From NCBI GenBank assembly GCA_030595765.1, contig JAUVCJ010000032.1, positions 1 to 14,869 of the forward strand: a stretch of 14,869 nt of DNA. Direction: 5' to 3'. Shown here in pieces: positions 1 through 12,600 of the stretch; the first letter of the stretch is position 1; every line of letters starts with the position of its first letter. A program made the position numbers and the translations under genes. This DNA is from Thermoplasmatota archaeon. GTDB taxonomy: Archaea > Thermoplasmatota > Thermoplasmata > GCA-020350865 > JAUVCJ01. Below the pieces are notes generated by a model. That model saw only the letters and a list, made by a program, of their open reading frames with translations. It was not told where the DNA came from and did not search any database.

Positions 1-1
1 G

Positions 2-667
2 GACGGCAATGATTATTATGTTTCAACAGGGGGGAATGGTGATTGTGATGTTCACAAATACGATGCTGAAGGAAATTTCCTTCAAACCCTTCAGGTGGAC
101 CTCAGCCAGCGCTCGATATCATACAATCCAGTTGATGATTACCTCTATGTGAAGAACATGGGATATGACTGGTACCAGGTGAACAAGACCACAGGCGCAA
201 AGGTGCTGGTGCATTCAGGAATGTTTAGCTACAATCAGGGCTCGGCAGGCCTAACAGATGATGGTAAGTACATCTATGCAAAGGACAGTTCCGGAAATAT
301 CTACTGGTATCTGGCATCTACTGGTGATTATCTGGGTACGATAACCATAGGCGTTGGAAGCTATGACACAAATAATTTCGACACCGATGGCAAGTGGCTG
401 TATACCGTTGTATCCAACAGGGCCTATGTCAGCTACATGGACGGTTCTCCAGCTGGCTCTGTGAAGCTGGGCGCCAGCACCAGCGGGTTTGGCCTGAACA
501 TGGCAAATGGCCTATTCTGGATATACACTGGCACGGCCTACAAGGGCTACAAGTTAACCGACCCATCATTTGGCCTGCAATGGTACACCACCGACGCCGA
601 CCCGTCAATGCATTCAATTGGATGGGATGCCAACAACGATGTGGCCACCTTCTACCCGGTTGCAAAC
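2..667 (+). other. Protein domain: C-terminal part of a beta-propeller (residues 1-222)
   Basis: Four or five blade-like repeats of about 40-45 residues are visible. Each has a small Gly/Asp turn followed by a hydrophobic strand: SISYNPVDDYLYVKN, GLTDDGKYIYAKD, NFDTDGKWLYTVV, GLNMANGLFWIYT and IGWDANNDVATFY. This pattern fits a WD40/YVTN/quinoprotein-like propeller whose earlier blades lie upstream. The exact propeller family cannot be told by eye. Such domains usually bind partners and have no catalytic role of their own. Confidence 0.55.
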
Positions 668-3600
668 GCTTTTGGCGTGGATGAATTAAACTTCCACATA
701 GATGATGGCATGGGCGGCGGCTTCGATGAGGCAACCATCACTTACAACCCAGTTAATGATGCGCCAGAGGGACCTGCTCCCTCCTCATGGACTGACCTGA
801 CAGACCGCCTTGTGGACCACACACCCACAGTGAGCTGGGATGCTGGCTACGATGTGGACGGCGACTCTCTCACCTATTATGTGTATTCCCAGAATGGGGC
901 CAATGGCCTGTGGGACCTTGACTGCACAGTCAGCGACCCTGTCAAGACCTGCGACCTGGATTCGTACAGTTGGATGGATGGCGACTGGGGACGATGGTAT
1001 GTTGTTGCTTACGATGGAGAATTCTACTCAGATGATGGTTATGTCCTCTTCACGGCAGAGAACACCAACATGTTCTACATCAATAGCACTGGAGGAGGAA
1101 CCTTTGACCCCTATATGGACCTGGGCGACCCTGGCACCAAGGTGAGGGGTACTGGAATCGGTGACTTTGACAACGATGGGGACCTGGACTATGTCTATGG
1201 CTCAGATTCAGGAGTTGACGGGCTTCATGCCTTCTTTGTGGAGAGACTGGATAATGCGCCCAGCTTTGCAGCTCCTATTGATCTTGGCCCTTATGAACTC
1301 GCCTCCACATACGCAATGGACCTGGCAGTTGCCGACTTTAACAATGACAACAACTTAGATTTCGCAGCTAACGGAAATGGCTTGTTTTCCTATATATTCA
1401 TGGGTGACGGCACTGGCGGATTTGCCCAGACAAGCAGCGTTAGCATACCCCTCGGTCAGGTCAGAGGTGCGGATTCGGCAGACATCAACCTGGATGGTTT
1501 TGCAGACCTGGTTCTTGGCACTACATCCAACACGATTTATTACTATGAGGGAAATGGCGACGGGACCTTCAAAGCATGGGTTATGGTTGGTTCAGTGATA
1601 GGCCCCACCAATTACGGCCTGACAGCAGGAGATTTTAACAACGATGGAATGCCAGATATGATCTGCGAGAACAGCACCTCAAATGGAGACCTGTACTTCT
1701 TCCCAGGCAATGGTGACGGCACATTTGGTCCAAGGCTCAAGATTTTTACCGTCGCCTCAGGTTCCAACATGCTTGACAACTATGATTTCGATAAGGACGG
1801 TAACCTTGACCTCATAATAAGCTCCAACATCGCAAGAAGTGTCTTCTTTGCAGCAGGCATTGGTGATGGACACTTCACCCCACCTGTTCTGCTAGCTGAC
1901 ACTGGCACTTCATTATTTGGCCTTTCCAACCAAAGATGGCTTAGTGACTTTTTCCAGTTCAACCAGTTGCCCGAGGTTCCAACCGGCACGACCGACCTTG
2001 GAACAAGGCTCATTGACCACAAACTGGATGTTAACTGGAATGCCATGTCCGACCCTGATGGTGACTCCATTTCCTACGAGATTCAGTACAGCAGGAATGG
2101 AGGGGTATGGCAGTCATTTTTTATTCCCGTAGGCACCTCTACCATACTTCCCAACACATGGTATGATGGCGATTATGGTAATTGGCGTGTCAGAAGCTAT
2201 GATGGCTACGAGTACTCTGGCTGGGGATTTGCAGATACCTACACAATGACACAGAACCTTGGCGAGGATGATGATAACATGGGTTATTACCTTCCATCGG
2301 GAACCGGCGATCTGTACCTGTCCAATGGAGATGGCCTAATTGTTGACTCTAAGACGGAGGCTGATGGCATATCCATGTTTGATACAACCACAGATGGCTA
2401 CCTGACTTTCGATGTGTCGAGCCATGCTGGTGAAGCTCTCAACCTTGAGGTCTATGTAAAAATATGGTCAGGTACTGCTGCAAAGGACAAGGAATTGACC
2501 CTCCTTGGAGGCACTGCCATTGATACGTTCACTCAGGTATACTCCCAAGCCTTTTACATGATAGGCCCCAATGGCATCTCCATAAACTTCAATGGCCTGA
2601 CCATTCCTTCATCTCCGTACTACATCCGGCTTGCCAACACCTACGGATATGGCAACGGCAATTCCATAGCCTTTGATTCCTACAACATCACATTCTCTGG
2701 AGATGGCGACATCTTCGCATTGAACGATGCGCCAGAGACTCCAACAGGCTGGACCGACCTTGGTATTAACCTGCCAGCTGGAATAAATCCAACAGTATCC
2801 TGGGACGCCATGACCAACGATGATTACGGAGTCGATGACACCGTCACCTACACTGTCTATTACACGGACTCTAGAAACGATTGGGTCAGCGATTATGTTG
2901 GAACAGGGACCACTGTGGAATTCGATGGTAAGGTCTGGGACGATCCAGACTGGGGCAGATGGTATGTTGTGGCATGCGACCCTTACGAGTGCTCTGACCA
3001 GGGCTTCTCCACACACGGCAACTCCGGAGGCCAGGTAACCAACATATTTTTCCATGGCGATGACACATTTGCCGAACCCTCGATAGATGGGGATGTTGGG
3101 ACCAACAACTGGGGAGGAGGTATTGGAGACTTTGATGAGGATGGGGACCTGGACATTATATTCTCATCTGGAAATAGCAATAATCTTAACTGGTACAGGC
3201 AGGATTCACCCGGTCAGTTCACTGGGGTATTCTTGATGGGTGGATACGACCTTAATGGATACGAGATGGCTGGTACCGTTGAGGACTTCAATAACGATGG
3301 GCACCTGGATTACATATTTGGAGGGGACAACTCTAACCTCTACCTTGTCCTTGGCAATGGCGACGGAACCTTCGTCAATGGCTGGAGCACGTTCTCGGCC
3401 CCATACCTTGGCCGCTCTGCAGATGCTGGCGACCTGAACGAGGATGGATGCATGGACTTTGCCTATGGTATCTATGATTTCAACAATGGTAGTGTATATG
3501 CATATTATGGCGAATCTGACGGTTTTGGAGCCTGCTCTGGCACCTTTGGAAGCCCAAAATGGCTTTTCGACCCAGGCACTGTGGGAAAGGGATCGGTCTT

Positions 3601-6600
3601 TGGTGTGGCAGTTGCTGATTTCAACGGAGACGGCGACATGGATATCGCAGCACATGAGACCTCTGGCGGTTCTGTCTACCTGTATCTGGGGGATGGGACT
3701 GGGAGCTTCATGCCTGAAGGAGCTAAGTTCACATTGACCGGCTTCAATAATCTGGATAACTATGACTTTAACGGAGACGGTCTACAGGACATCGTGGCCA
3801 GCGCAGACAATCTGGCTCGTTTCTATCGCAATGATGGAGGAATGCCCGTTGGCTTCACCCTGGTCGAGAGCTATGGCCTTCCTGGCGCCTCCAATAGAGG
3901 CCTTGCTACTCCAACTAGGCGCACTGATTTCTTCACTACCAACGACCCACCGGAGTCGCCAACTATTTCCAGCTTGAGCCTGAGCGGAGATGGGGACGAT
4001 CTGCTCCTATCTTGGGTGAACTCAACAAGCCCTGATGTGGACTACTACGAGGTATTCTACTCCACAGACGGCGGCTTTGACTGGGTAGCTCCAACAATGG
4101 TCGTATATGACGCTAAATGGCTCCACATTAACGCGGCAGATGACTACGACCCTGACTATTATGCTGTTAGGGCTGTGGACACTGGAGGTCTAAACGATGG
4201 CAACACCAATTCTCAGTCAAGCTTTGAATGGATGGTCATAGGCTTCCAGGTGTACTCAGGAACCACAATAGTCTCCCCCAATCATATGACTGTCACAGGA
4301 ACCGGTGACATCGACTTCTCATTTGAGATTCTTACAGTGCAGGGTATCTCCATCCAGACTGGTGGAGAGTTCGTAATTTCGGATTCATCAACGCTCTACC
4401 TTGAAAATGACATGGATATATGGGGCACCATGTACATCAGTGACACCAACTTCAAGCTCGATACTGCCTGGAATGGGGACATTAATATCTACGTTTCAGG
4501 TACTGGCTCCATTGACATTGAGGATGAGTCCGTGGTGGAGTCCAACACCTCCTTTGCCTACACTTTCCAGGTGGATGGGGGCATAAGGGTGGAGAATTCG
4601 ACCATTGCAGATGCTGGATACGATGGTGCTACCCATAGGGGGGTAGCGGTCTATTCAGATGGCAATCATTTCTACAACGCCACTATCAGGGATGGCGAAT
4701 ATGGTATCCACCTTTCAAACTCGAATAACAACTTAATTACCCAGTCGCAGTTCCTCAACTGCGGCTATTCGGCTTTTATCATCATCAATGCAGACGGAAA
4801 TACCTTCAGCGACAACTATATCGATACTGGCCCCTCCTACGCTGTATACCTGTGGTCCAGCGCTGATGGGAATATGTTCGCCAACAATGTATTCAACAAC
4901 GTATTCGAAGCGGTCTACATATCAGGCGGCAATAGCAACACCTTCATCAACAACAGCATCACAAATTCTACATGGGGCTTCTACCTTTCCGGCTCCGGTG
5001 CCAATAACAATCTGTTCACCCAAAACCATGTTTCAACAACCAATAATGGCTATTTCATGACAAATTCTGCTCACAGCAATACGTTCACCAACAACCATGC
5101 CACAGGCATACTCAGAGGGTTCTACATCAGTAATTCGGCCTATGCCAACATCATCACAGACAACGTTCTGACAGCTAATACATATGGTATCGAGATATCG
5201 GGAACCCCAACCAGTAGCAACGTCATCGGAAACAACACCATTGAAAGCAATACATACGGCATAGATATTGCAGCAGGCCACAGTGCCACTCTTTACAATA
5301 ACGAGATAGTCGAGAACTCCGCTGACGGAGTGGTAATGGAAGCTGGCAGCCATGCTGACTGGCATGTGACTGGAATGACGGTTATAGAGAACAATCCTGT
5401 TACACTCTGTGGAAATCTCACAGTCATTGGCTCTGGAAAGCTCTACATGAACGGTACCCAGTTCGAGTTTGCAAGCAGTTATGATGGAGAGCATGGTTTC
5501 TATACTCGCTCAAGTGGATTTGTCAGAATCGACGACCTGGATGGCGACAAGACCACTTCTGGTGATGCAACGAACATAACATTGGCAACAGGGGCTTCGG
5601 CCTTCATCTTCACTGTGGACTTTGGAGCCAGCTTTTCAATGTACCGCTCAGAGGTCTACAAGGTAGGCTGGGCAACAGGACCGATATCCTGGGGGAGGGG
5701 CTTTATGATAAACGCCTCCAATACCAAGATCATCGATTCCACCATCTCCAGTAACGGAGAGACTGGCATAATAATCACAACCTCGTTTGCAACGAACATC
5801 AGGATATCTGGATGTACCATTGCTAACAATCCTAACTATGGAATAATGCTCAGCTATGCTGATGGCAACATCATTGAGAACAACATACTGGTGGATAACG
5901 GCCCATCAAATTACGGCATGGCGATATCCTACACAGATTGGAATAACATCTACAACAACACAGTGAGTGGATCCTATTATGGAATACGCCTGACAGGTGC
6001 GGATTTCAACCATGTGTTCAACAACACAGCCTTTGATAATTACTATGGTTTGAGAATATATCAGTCTGAAGGCAACACCGTGGATCACAACGAGGCTTAC
6101 GATAACTCATATGGCTTAGACATTACTGACATAACAAGCGGTACTGCGACCAACAACACCATACATCACAACAGCAGGGGCATCAATGCTGTAAGCATGA
6201 GGAACGCATACATCGGTTACAACAGTGTCCACAACAATACCCAGGAAGGAATTCTCCTCCAGTGGGGCGCCTTCCAGTCTGATGGGAACACCATCACGCG
6301 CAACACATTTGCCGACCATACTCACACCCTTGATGGCCAGGGTGTACAGATACTCAACAGCGACAACAACATTGTTAGAGATAACATTTTCATTGGAAAC
6401 ACCCTCCATGGAGTAGCTCTAGATGATGCTAAGAACACTAGAATTGAGAACAACACCTTCTACGGGGAGGCAGAGAAGAGCATATACGTCTACTACTCAC
6501 CCAATCCAGTAATCATTGGCAACGTGTTTAGAGGAACATCATCAACTGATACCACCTATCTGATCCACCTGCATAGCGGCGGAGTAACCGGTGGCCATAT

Positions 6601-9600
6601 CGCCAACAATTACTTCCATAACCTAACATCGACGACACAAATCGTCTATGGCATCTACATAGACCAGGATGATGTGGAGGTGTCCAACAACACCTTTGAG
6701 AACATAGACACAGCCTCGCAGTTCTATGGCATCCGCATCTGGACTGCAACTGGAATAAGTGTCCACAACAACACCTTTGACAGCATAGTGGCCAACTGGC
6801 CCAATCCCATATATGTCGGTGCTAGTTCGGCTGCTGACGTTGCTGACAACGAGCTCTACGACATCTCCGGACCTGGATATGTATATGGGCTCATAGCTCA
6901 ATCAGCAACCAAGGCAGTTTTCCGCAACAATACCCTCTATGATGCTACTGCAGGAACTGGGTATAGCGCAGGCATCTGGGTTGAGCTGACAAATGGTGTC
7001 AAGATCGAGGGCAATGAGGTGTCTGGATATGAGCACGGCATCTTCATGACTGTATCTTCAGGCAACATCGGCAACAACACCATTTTCAACAATACCGATG
7101 TCGGCATCAACCTCATAAACAAGGCAACAGCCACTCTATACAACAACGAGATAACAGACAACACCAACTGGGGCCTCTATATGGAGGATGACTGCAGTGC
7201 TTCATGGCTAGTAGATGCATACGCACGCGTGGAGAATAATCCAGTGTTCCTAAATGGGACGCTCACAATCGAGGCAGGGCTTATGGAGGTCATCAACTCG
7301 GACTTGGATGTGACTGGAGACATTGTACTGACAGGCGGTCAGCTCTGGGCATGGGAATCGATTATCACTCTTGGGCTTGTTTTAGATGGAGACAGCATGG
7401 TTAAGGTTCAGGCAGGTGCAGATATCTACCTGACCAACAACACGGTGGTCCAATCCAACAGCACTTTCAACTACAACTTCTATGTCTGGGGCAACATATA
7501 TGTCGAGAATACCACCATAAGAGATGTGGGATACAGCGCTGCTGGCAGCTACGGAATAGGTGTGTATACCAGTGCCAATATTTTCTACAACGCTACAATC
7601 GAGGGTGGCAGGTACGGAATACACCTGTCAGGTGGATCCTCCCAGATAAACCTGATAACCCATTCAACCTTCTCCGACAATAGTTATACTTGCATTTATG
7701 TCCAGAGTGCGAATTACAACATTATTACGAACAACGTCATGGACTCCTGCGGTACCTTTGCCATGCTGATAAACACTGCAGACCACAACACCGTGGCCAA
7801 TAACACCATCTCTGCAGGCAATTCATACGGAATCTACCTGAACGGCGCCCAGGGAAATGATTTGATAAACAATACCATTGACGGCGTCAGCAGAGCCATC
7901 TACGTAACGTTATCCGGCTCTACCGAGAATTATATTGCCGACAATACCGTCATAAGTTGTTCTACAACTGGATACCATTTAACCCAATTCGCGCATGACA
8001 ACATCTTCTTCAACAACACAGTAACAAGCACTGGCCGTGGCTTCTTAATCGAGAATTCGGCAGTAAACAACATAATTGAAGGCAATACCATGAATCTCAA
8101 CACCGATGGTATCTATATCGATGATCCCACCACTACAGGCAACGTCATCGGGAACAACACCATAACAAACAACACTAATGTTGGAATTTATGTTGTAAAT
8201 GGTGCCCAGGCAATGCTCTACAACAATAACATCACAGACAATGCAGTTTATGGCATTTACATGGACGCCAGCTCAGGTGCGGAATGGATTGTCAACGGCC
8301 CATCCCAGGTATTGAACAACCCAATTCTGCTCAATGGCACATTGTATGTTCAGCCTGGCGGATTTTTGGACATGGACACCTCCGACCTGGAGGTCTTTGG
8401 AAACATTACGACTACCGGTGGCCTCTTTGAATACTCAAATGGAGCATTGGCCATTCACGGCGACCTTCGGGTATGGGGTGGCCAGATGTGGACCTGGAGT
8501 TCGACCCTGACTATGTGGGTCTGGTTCAATGGTGAGCACGAAATAGATGTTCAGCCAGGTGGGAATCTGTTCCTTACCAACAACACGGTTCTTGGGGCAA
8601 ACAGCACAGCCAACTACGACTTCACAGTTTACGGCTATATTCAGGTGGAGAACTCCACCATAGACGATGCTGGATATGGAGGAGGAGGTAGCCTTGGCAT
8701 CATGATAACCACAAGCGGTAACAGGATCTATAACTCCAATATTGACAACAGCAATTACGGGGTATACCTCAGCGGTGCTGGAGCCACAGGCAATCTTATT
8801 GAGAAGACCACTGTCACAAACAGCGGCTATTCTGGTATCTACATTACCGGAGCCTCTGGAAATACCGTCAAGGACTGCATCATCACAACGTATAGCATGA
8901 TAGGTCTTTACCTCAAGTCCGGAGCTGATAGCAACACCATTCTAAACAACACCATATCCATTGGCACCTATTCAATGTACATCAATTCCGCAGACAACAA
9001 CGTAATCACCAATAACACTCTAACTGGCAATAGTCAGGGATTCTGGCATGTGGGAGATTCCCATGGAAATGTCTTCACAGGAAATAATGCTTCGGACAAC
9101 ACAAACAACGGTTTCTTTGCTGGTACCTCCAACTACAACAACGAATTCTATTCCAATACTGTGATGGGCAACGCTTACGGTTTCAAGTTGGATGGCACTG
9201 ATGGCAACATAATCGAGGGCAATACCATAGGCAACAACAACTATGGGATATTCATAGAAAATCCAGGGGTGAACAACGAGATAAACGGCAACGACATCTA
9301 TGGTGGGAACTACGGCATCTACCTTAACAACAATGTCGATGTCAGCCTGTACAATAACAACCTATCCACCTTTGCCCAGTATGCCATTATCGTCGATGCA
9401 AGCTCAAATGCAGACTGGACTGTTGACCAACCCATCGTGGTGGAGAATGGGCCCATCCAGCTTTACGGCGATATCTACGTAGAGGAACCGGGCTTCATGG
9501 ACATGGACAATGCCAATACCGTTCTGAACGGCTACCTGAGCGTGGAGCTTGGAGGCACACTGGATGTTGAAGCAAGCGACTTCACACTCAATGAAGGATT

Positions 9601-12600
9601 CCAGGTTGATAATGGCGGCCTGTTCTCGTACAGGAACGGCGATGCAATGCTCATAGAGGGTCCATCTCTTATATCGGGCACCATGGAGTACATTGGGTCC
9701 TATGTTACTCACACAGGCAACGTACGGGCACTGAGTGGTGGGTCCTGGTATCTAAACGGTACAGAGTACGGCTTAAACTGCGGTGGCTTCCCAGATGACC
9801 TTGAGTTCGGATTTTACGCATACAGCGGGGCAATGGTGCGCATAGACGACCTGGACGGGGACAAGGCAACCAAGCCTGATGAGTCAAACGTCACCTGGTC
9901 CCATGGTGCTGATTTCTTCATATTCACCATCGGCGATGGTGCAACATTCACGATGTATAGAAGCACTATCGATGGTGCTGGCTCATATAAGAAAAGCGAG
10001 ATATGGCACCGCGGTGTCACCATCAATACCTCTGGAGCCATTATCCAGGACTCTGAGATCTGGTCCGGTGAGTACAGCGGCATCAACCTGAACGGAGCAT
10101 CTGCAAGTGGAGCCACAATCACAGGGAACAAAATACACGGTAGGCCACTCCCCAATTACCATGGTATATGGATTGACGATGCTGATGGGAACACAATTAC
10201 CAACAACGAGATATTGCACATGGGCCATTCAGGAATTGGTGGTTATGATACTGACAACAACCTTATCGAAAACAATGTCATAATTGATTCAGACACCGAT
10301 GGATTGACGTTAGGGCGTTCCACAGGCAATATCGTAAATAACAATGATATCTCCGACACAACGCAGATTGGTATTTATCTGCTTCAGGATGCAAATGGCA
10401 ATACCTTCTCGAACAACACTGTCAGCAACAGTGGAGGTCATGGTTATTACATGTCCAGCAACAGTGGGAACACATTCACCAACGAAATATCCAAAGATAG
10501 CGGAAGTTATGGATTCGGTCTTATCAGCACATCTGACCACACATTCATACAGTGCAATTCGTCCAACAGCCAGGCGCGGGGATTCTGGATAAAGAATTCT
10601 GCAGGCCTTACCTTTACCGATCTCCAGCTATGGAACAATGCTGAGATAGGCATGGAGCTCTATTCCGATGTTGATGATGTCAGCATCACCAACGCCCACG
10701 TTCAGGGACATAGCATCTACGGTCTGGCCCTGCTCACCTCCAGCAATATCAGAGTGGAGAACAGTTTCTTCAAGGACGATGACACATCCATCTTCATCTC
10801 GAATTCAGACAACACCATCATCGGCAATAACACAATAATTGGAGGAAGTAATGGAATCAAACTCACTGCTTTTGCCAACGCTACCCTGTACAACAACGAC
10901 CTCTCGACATTCTCTCAGTACGCGGTCTTTGTAGACTCCAGCTCGTATGCAGACTGGTTCGTTGACCAGCCAATCGTGGTGGAGAACGGTCCCATCCAGC
11001 TCTATGGCGACCTGACCGTGCAAAGCAGCGGCCAGATGGTCGTTAGTGGGTCAGATACATACATCGGCGACAGTGGTGGCGGTGGATATGCCATAACTGT
11101 GGAGAACGGCGGTGAGCTTAGCTTCTCTGGCGGCGTCCTGACCAGCGTGGATACTATGTACTACTTCCTCTTTGATGTTTACGGCTTGCTTATCATGAAC
11201 AATGCAGATGTGGACTATGCCATTGAGGTGCGCCTGTACGACCAGGCAAGCGATGACTCCAGCATTTCCTGGTCCAGTTTTTCCAACAGCCAGCAGAATG
11301 GCCTCAATATCGATAATGTGGCAATGACGGTTGATAACTGCACAGTGGACTTCAATCCAACTGGCATATACATTAACAATGGCGATGGAGCCTGGATAGA
11401 GTACAACGACATCCATGATAATACCAACTATGGGATTCAGATCGCTGGCGGGAGTCCGATAGTGGCCAACAATGATATTCATGATAACTGGGTTGGTGGC
11501 ATTGACGTTGCAGGAAGCCAGGCGGAGATAAACTACAACGACATCAACTACAACATGGGCCCGGGGATCTATGCCCAGAACACCTGGGGCAGCTTCAGAA
11601 TTTGGTACAATAGCATCTCTGGAACCTCTCAGAACACTGGAATATATCTTGATGGTGGCTCCACCGTGGCCGACATCCAGTTCAACACCCTTCAAGAGAA
11701 TGACGAATATGGCATCTATGCGGCCTACTCAGGAAGCTCGGTCAACATAGCCAACAACACCTTCACAGAGAACGGTAACATGGCTGGTTCAACACATGCT
11801 GGCCTGTATTTGGATGCCACGGATGGTGTGTCTGTCAGAGACAACCGCTTCACTCAGAATACCGAGCATGGGATATATGCTGCCAGTTCAGAAGCTACGA
11901 TCCAGGATAATACCTTCTTTGCAAACGATCTGGTAGGCATCTATGCCCATGACCTCATGTCCAGAGGTCTAACTCTGGAAATATCTGGAAACCTTTTAGA
12001 TGCCAACGGCCACAATGTTCAGGAGTACCTCCTCTCGGGTGGTGTAGTGCTAACAGATGGTGTCTATGCTGAAGTATATGACAACGAAATAATCCGCAAC
12101 TCATGGAGCGGTGTATTCGTAAGAGGCAGTGGACTTACCCCATCGATAAGAGACAACTACATCTGCAAAAATACCAACGGCATCACCATAGACCAGGATG
12201 CAACCCCAGAGGTGGAGAACAACGATATCTGCGCAGCGAACTTTGTAAATTACTACAACACGACCTCCATGGATGATGATGGCAACAACCATCTAGCAGA
12301 TGACGGCGTCAATGACATGTTCCATTACTATGCTCTACATGATCCAGATAACGGAGATTGGCGCTTGGATGGAGCCAACTCCTGGTCCGCAGAGCCTGCA
12401 TCGGCTACACGCGGAACTCAAGATGAGTTCCCGGAGACAGCGCTCCTGGTTGCAAACGAAGGCGGCCTTGACATACTCGACGCTGAATCTGGCACTCTTT
12501 GGATGAAGTTCAGCTTCGATTCCAACTATGACTCCGTTTACTCTCCCGAATCGGTCTGGGCCTTTAACGGCACAATATATCTGGCTGAATCAACCTCTGG

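Noticed and set aside
2609..3655. Minus-strand open frames of about 150 codons at 2609-3055 and 3206-3655
   Set aside because: Opposite well-defined FN3-like and FG-GAP domains, with no recognisable motif. Low stop density on the opposite strand is expected from this codon usage.
1163..3790. Reading the Asp-rich loops as EF-hands
   Set aside because: The loops lack the flanking helices of EF-hands and occur about every 50 residues with NGDGTF turns between, which is the FG-GAP/VCBS pattern.
2820..3977. Short plus-strand frames of 60-100 codons in the other two phases
   Set aside because: Their Met/Thr-rich sequences are frame-shifted readings of Asp/Gly/Asn codons. The base-2 frame carries all recognisable domains.
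4622..9481. Possible CRISPR array or DNA-level tandem repeat in the repetitive region
   Set aside because: The repetition is at protein level. Copies differ at many silent positions and have no fixed-length identical DNA repeats or unique spacers.
11140..11220. Hydrophobic stretch YYFLFDVYGLLIM as a transmembrane segment
   Set aside because: Too short, interrupted by Asp and Gly, and flanked by beta-helix-like strands. It is better read as buried strands of leader 5.
11051..11695. Minus-strand open frame of 214 codons, the longest Met-to-stop frame on the minus strand that I noticed
   Set aside because: It lies fully opposite the clearly coding plus-strand beta-helix. Its Val-rich sequence follows from the reverse complement of repeated Asn-Asn-Thr codons (AACAACACC reads as GGT GTT GTT). 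No domain is recognisable.
5702..12262. Naming the gene nosD, or assigning a pectate lyase, polygalacturonase or alginate epimerase activity
   Set aside because: The PbH1/NosD-like coil pattern is shared by many structural proteins. No catalytic motif was recognised and the multidomain architecture does not fit NosD or a single enzyme.
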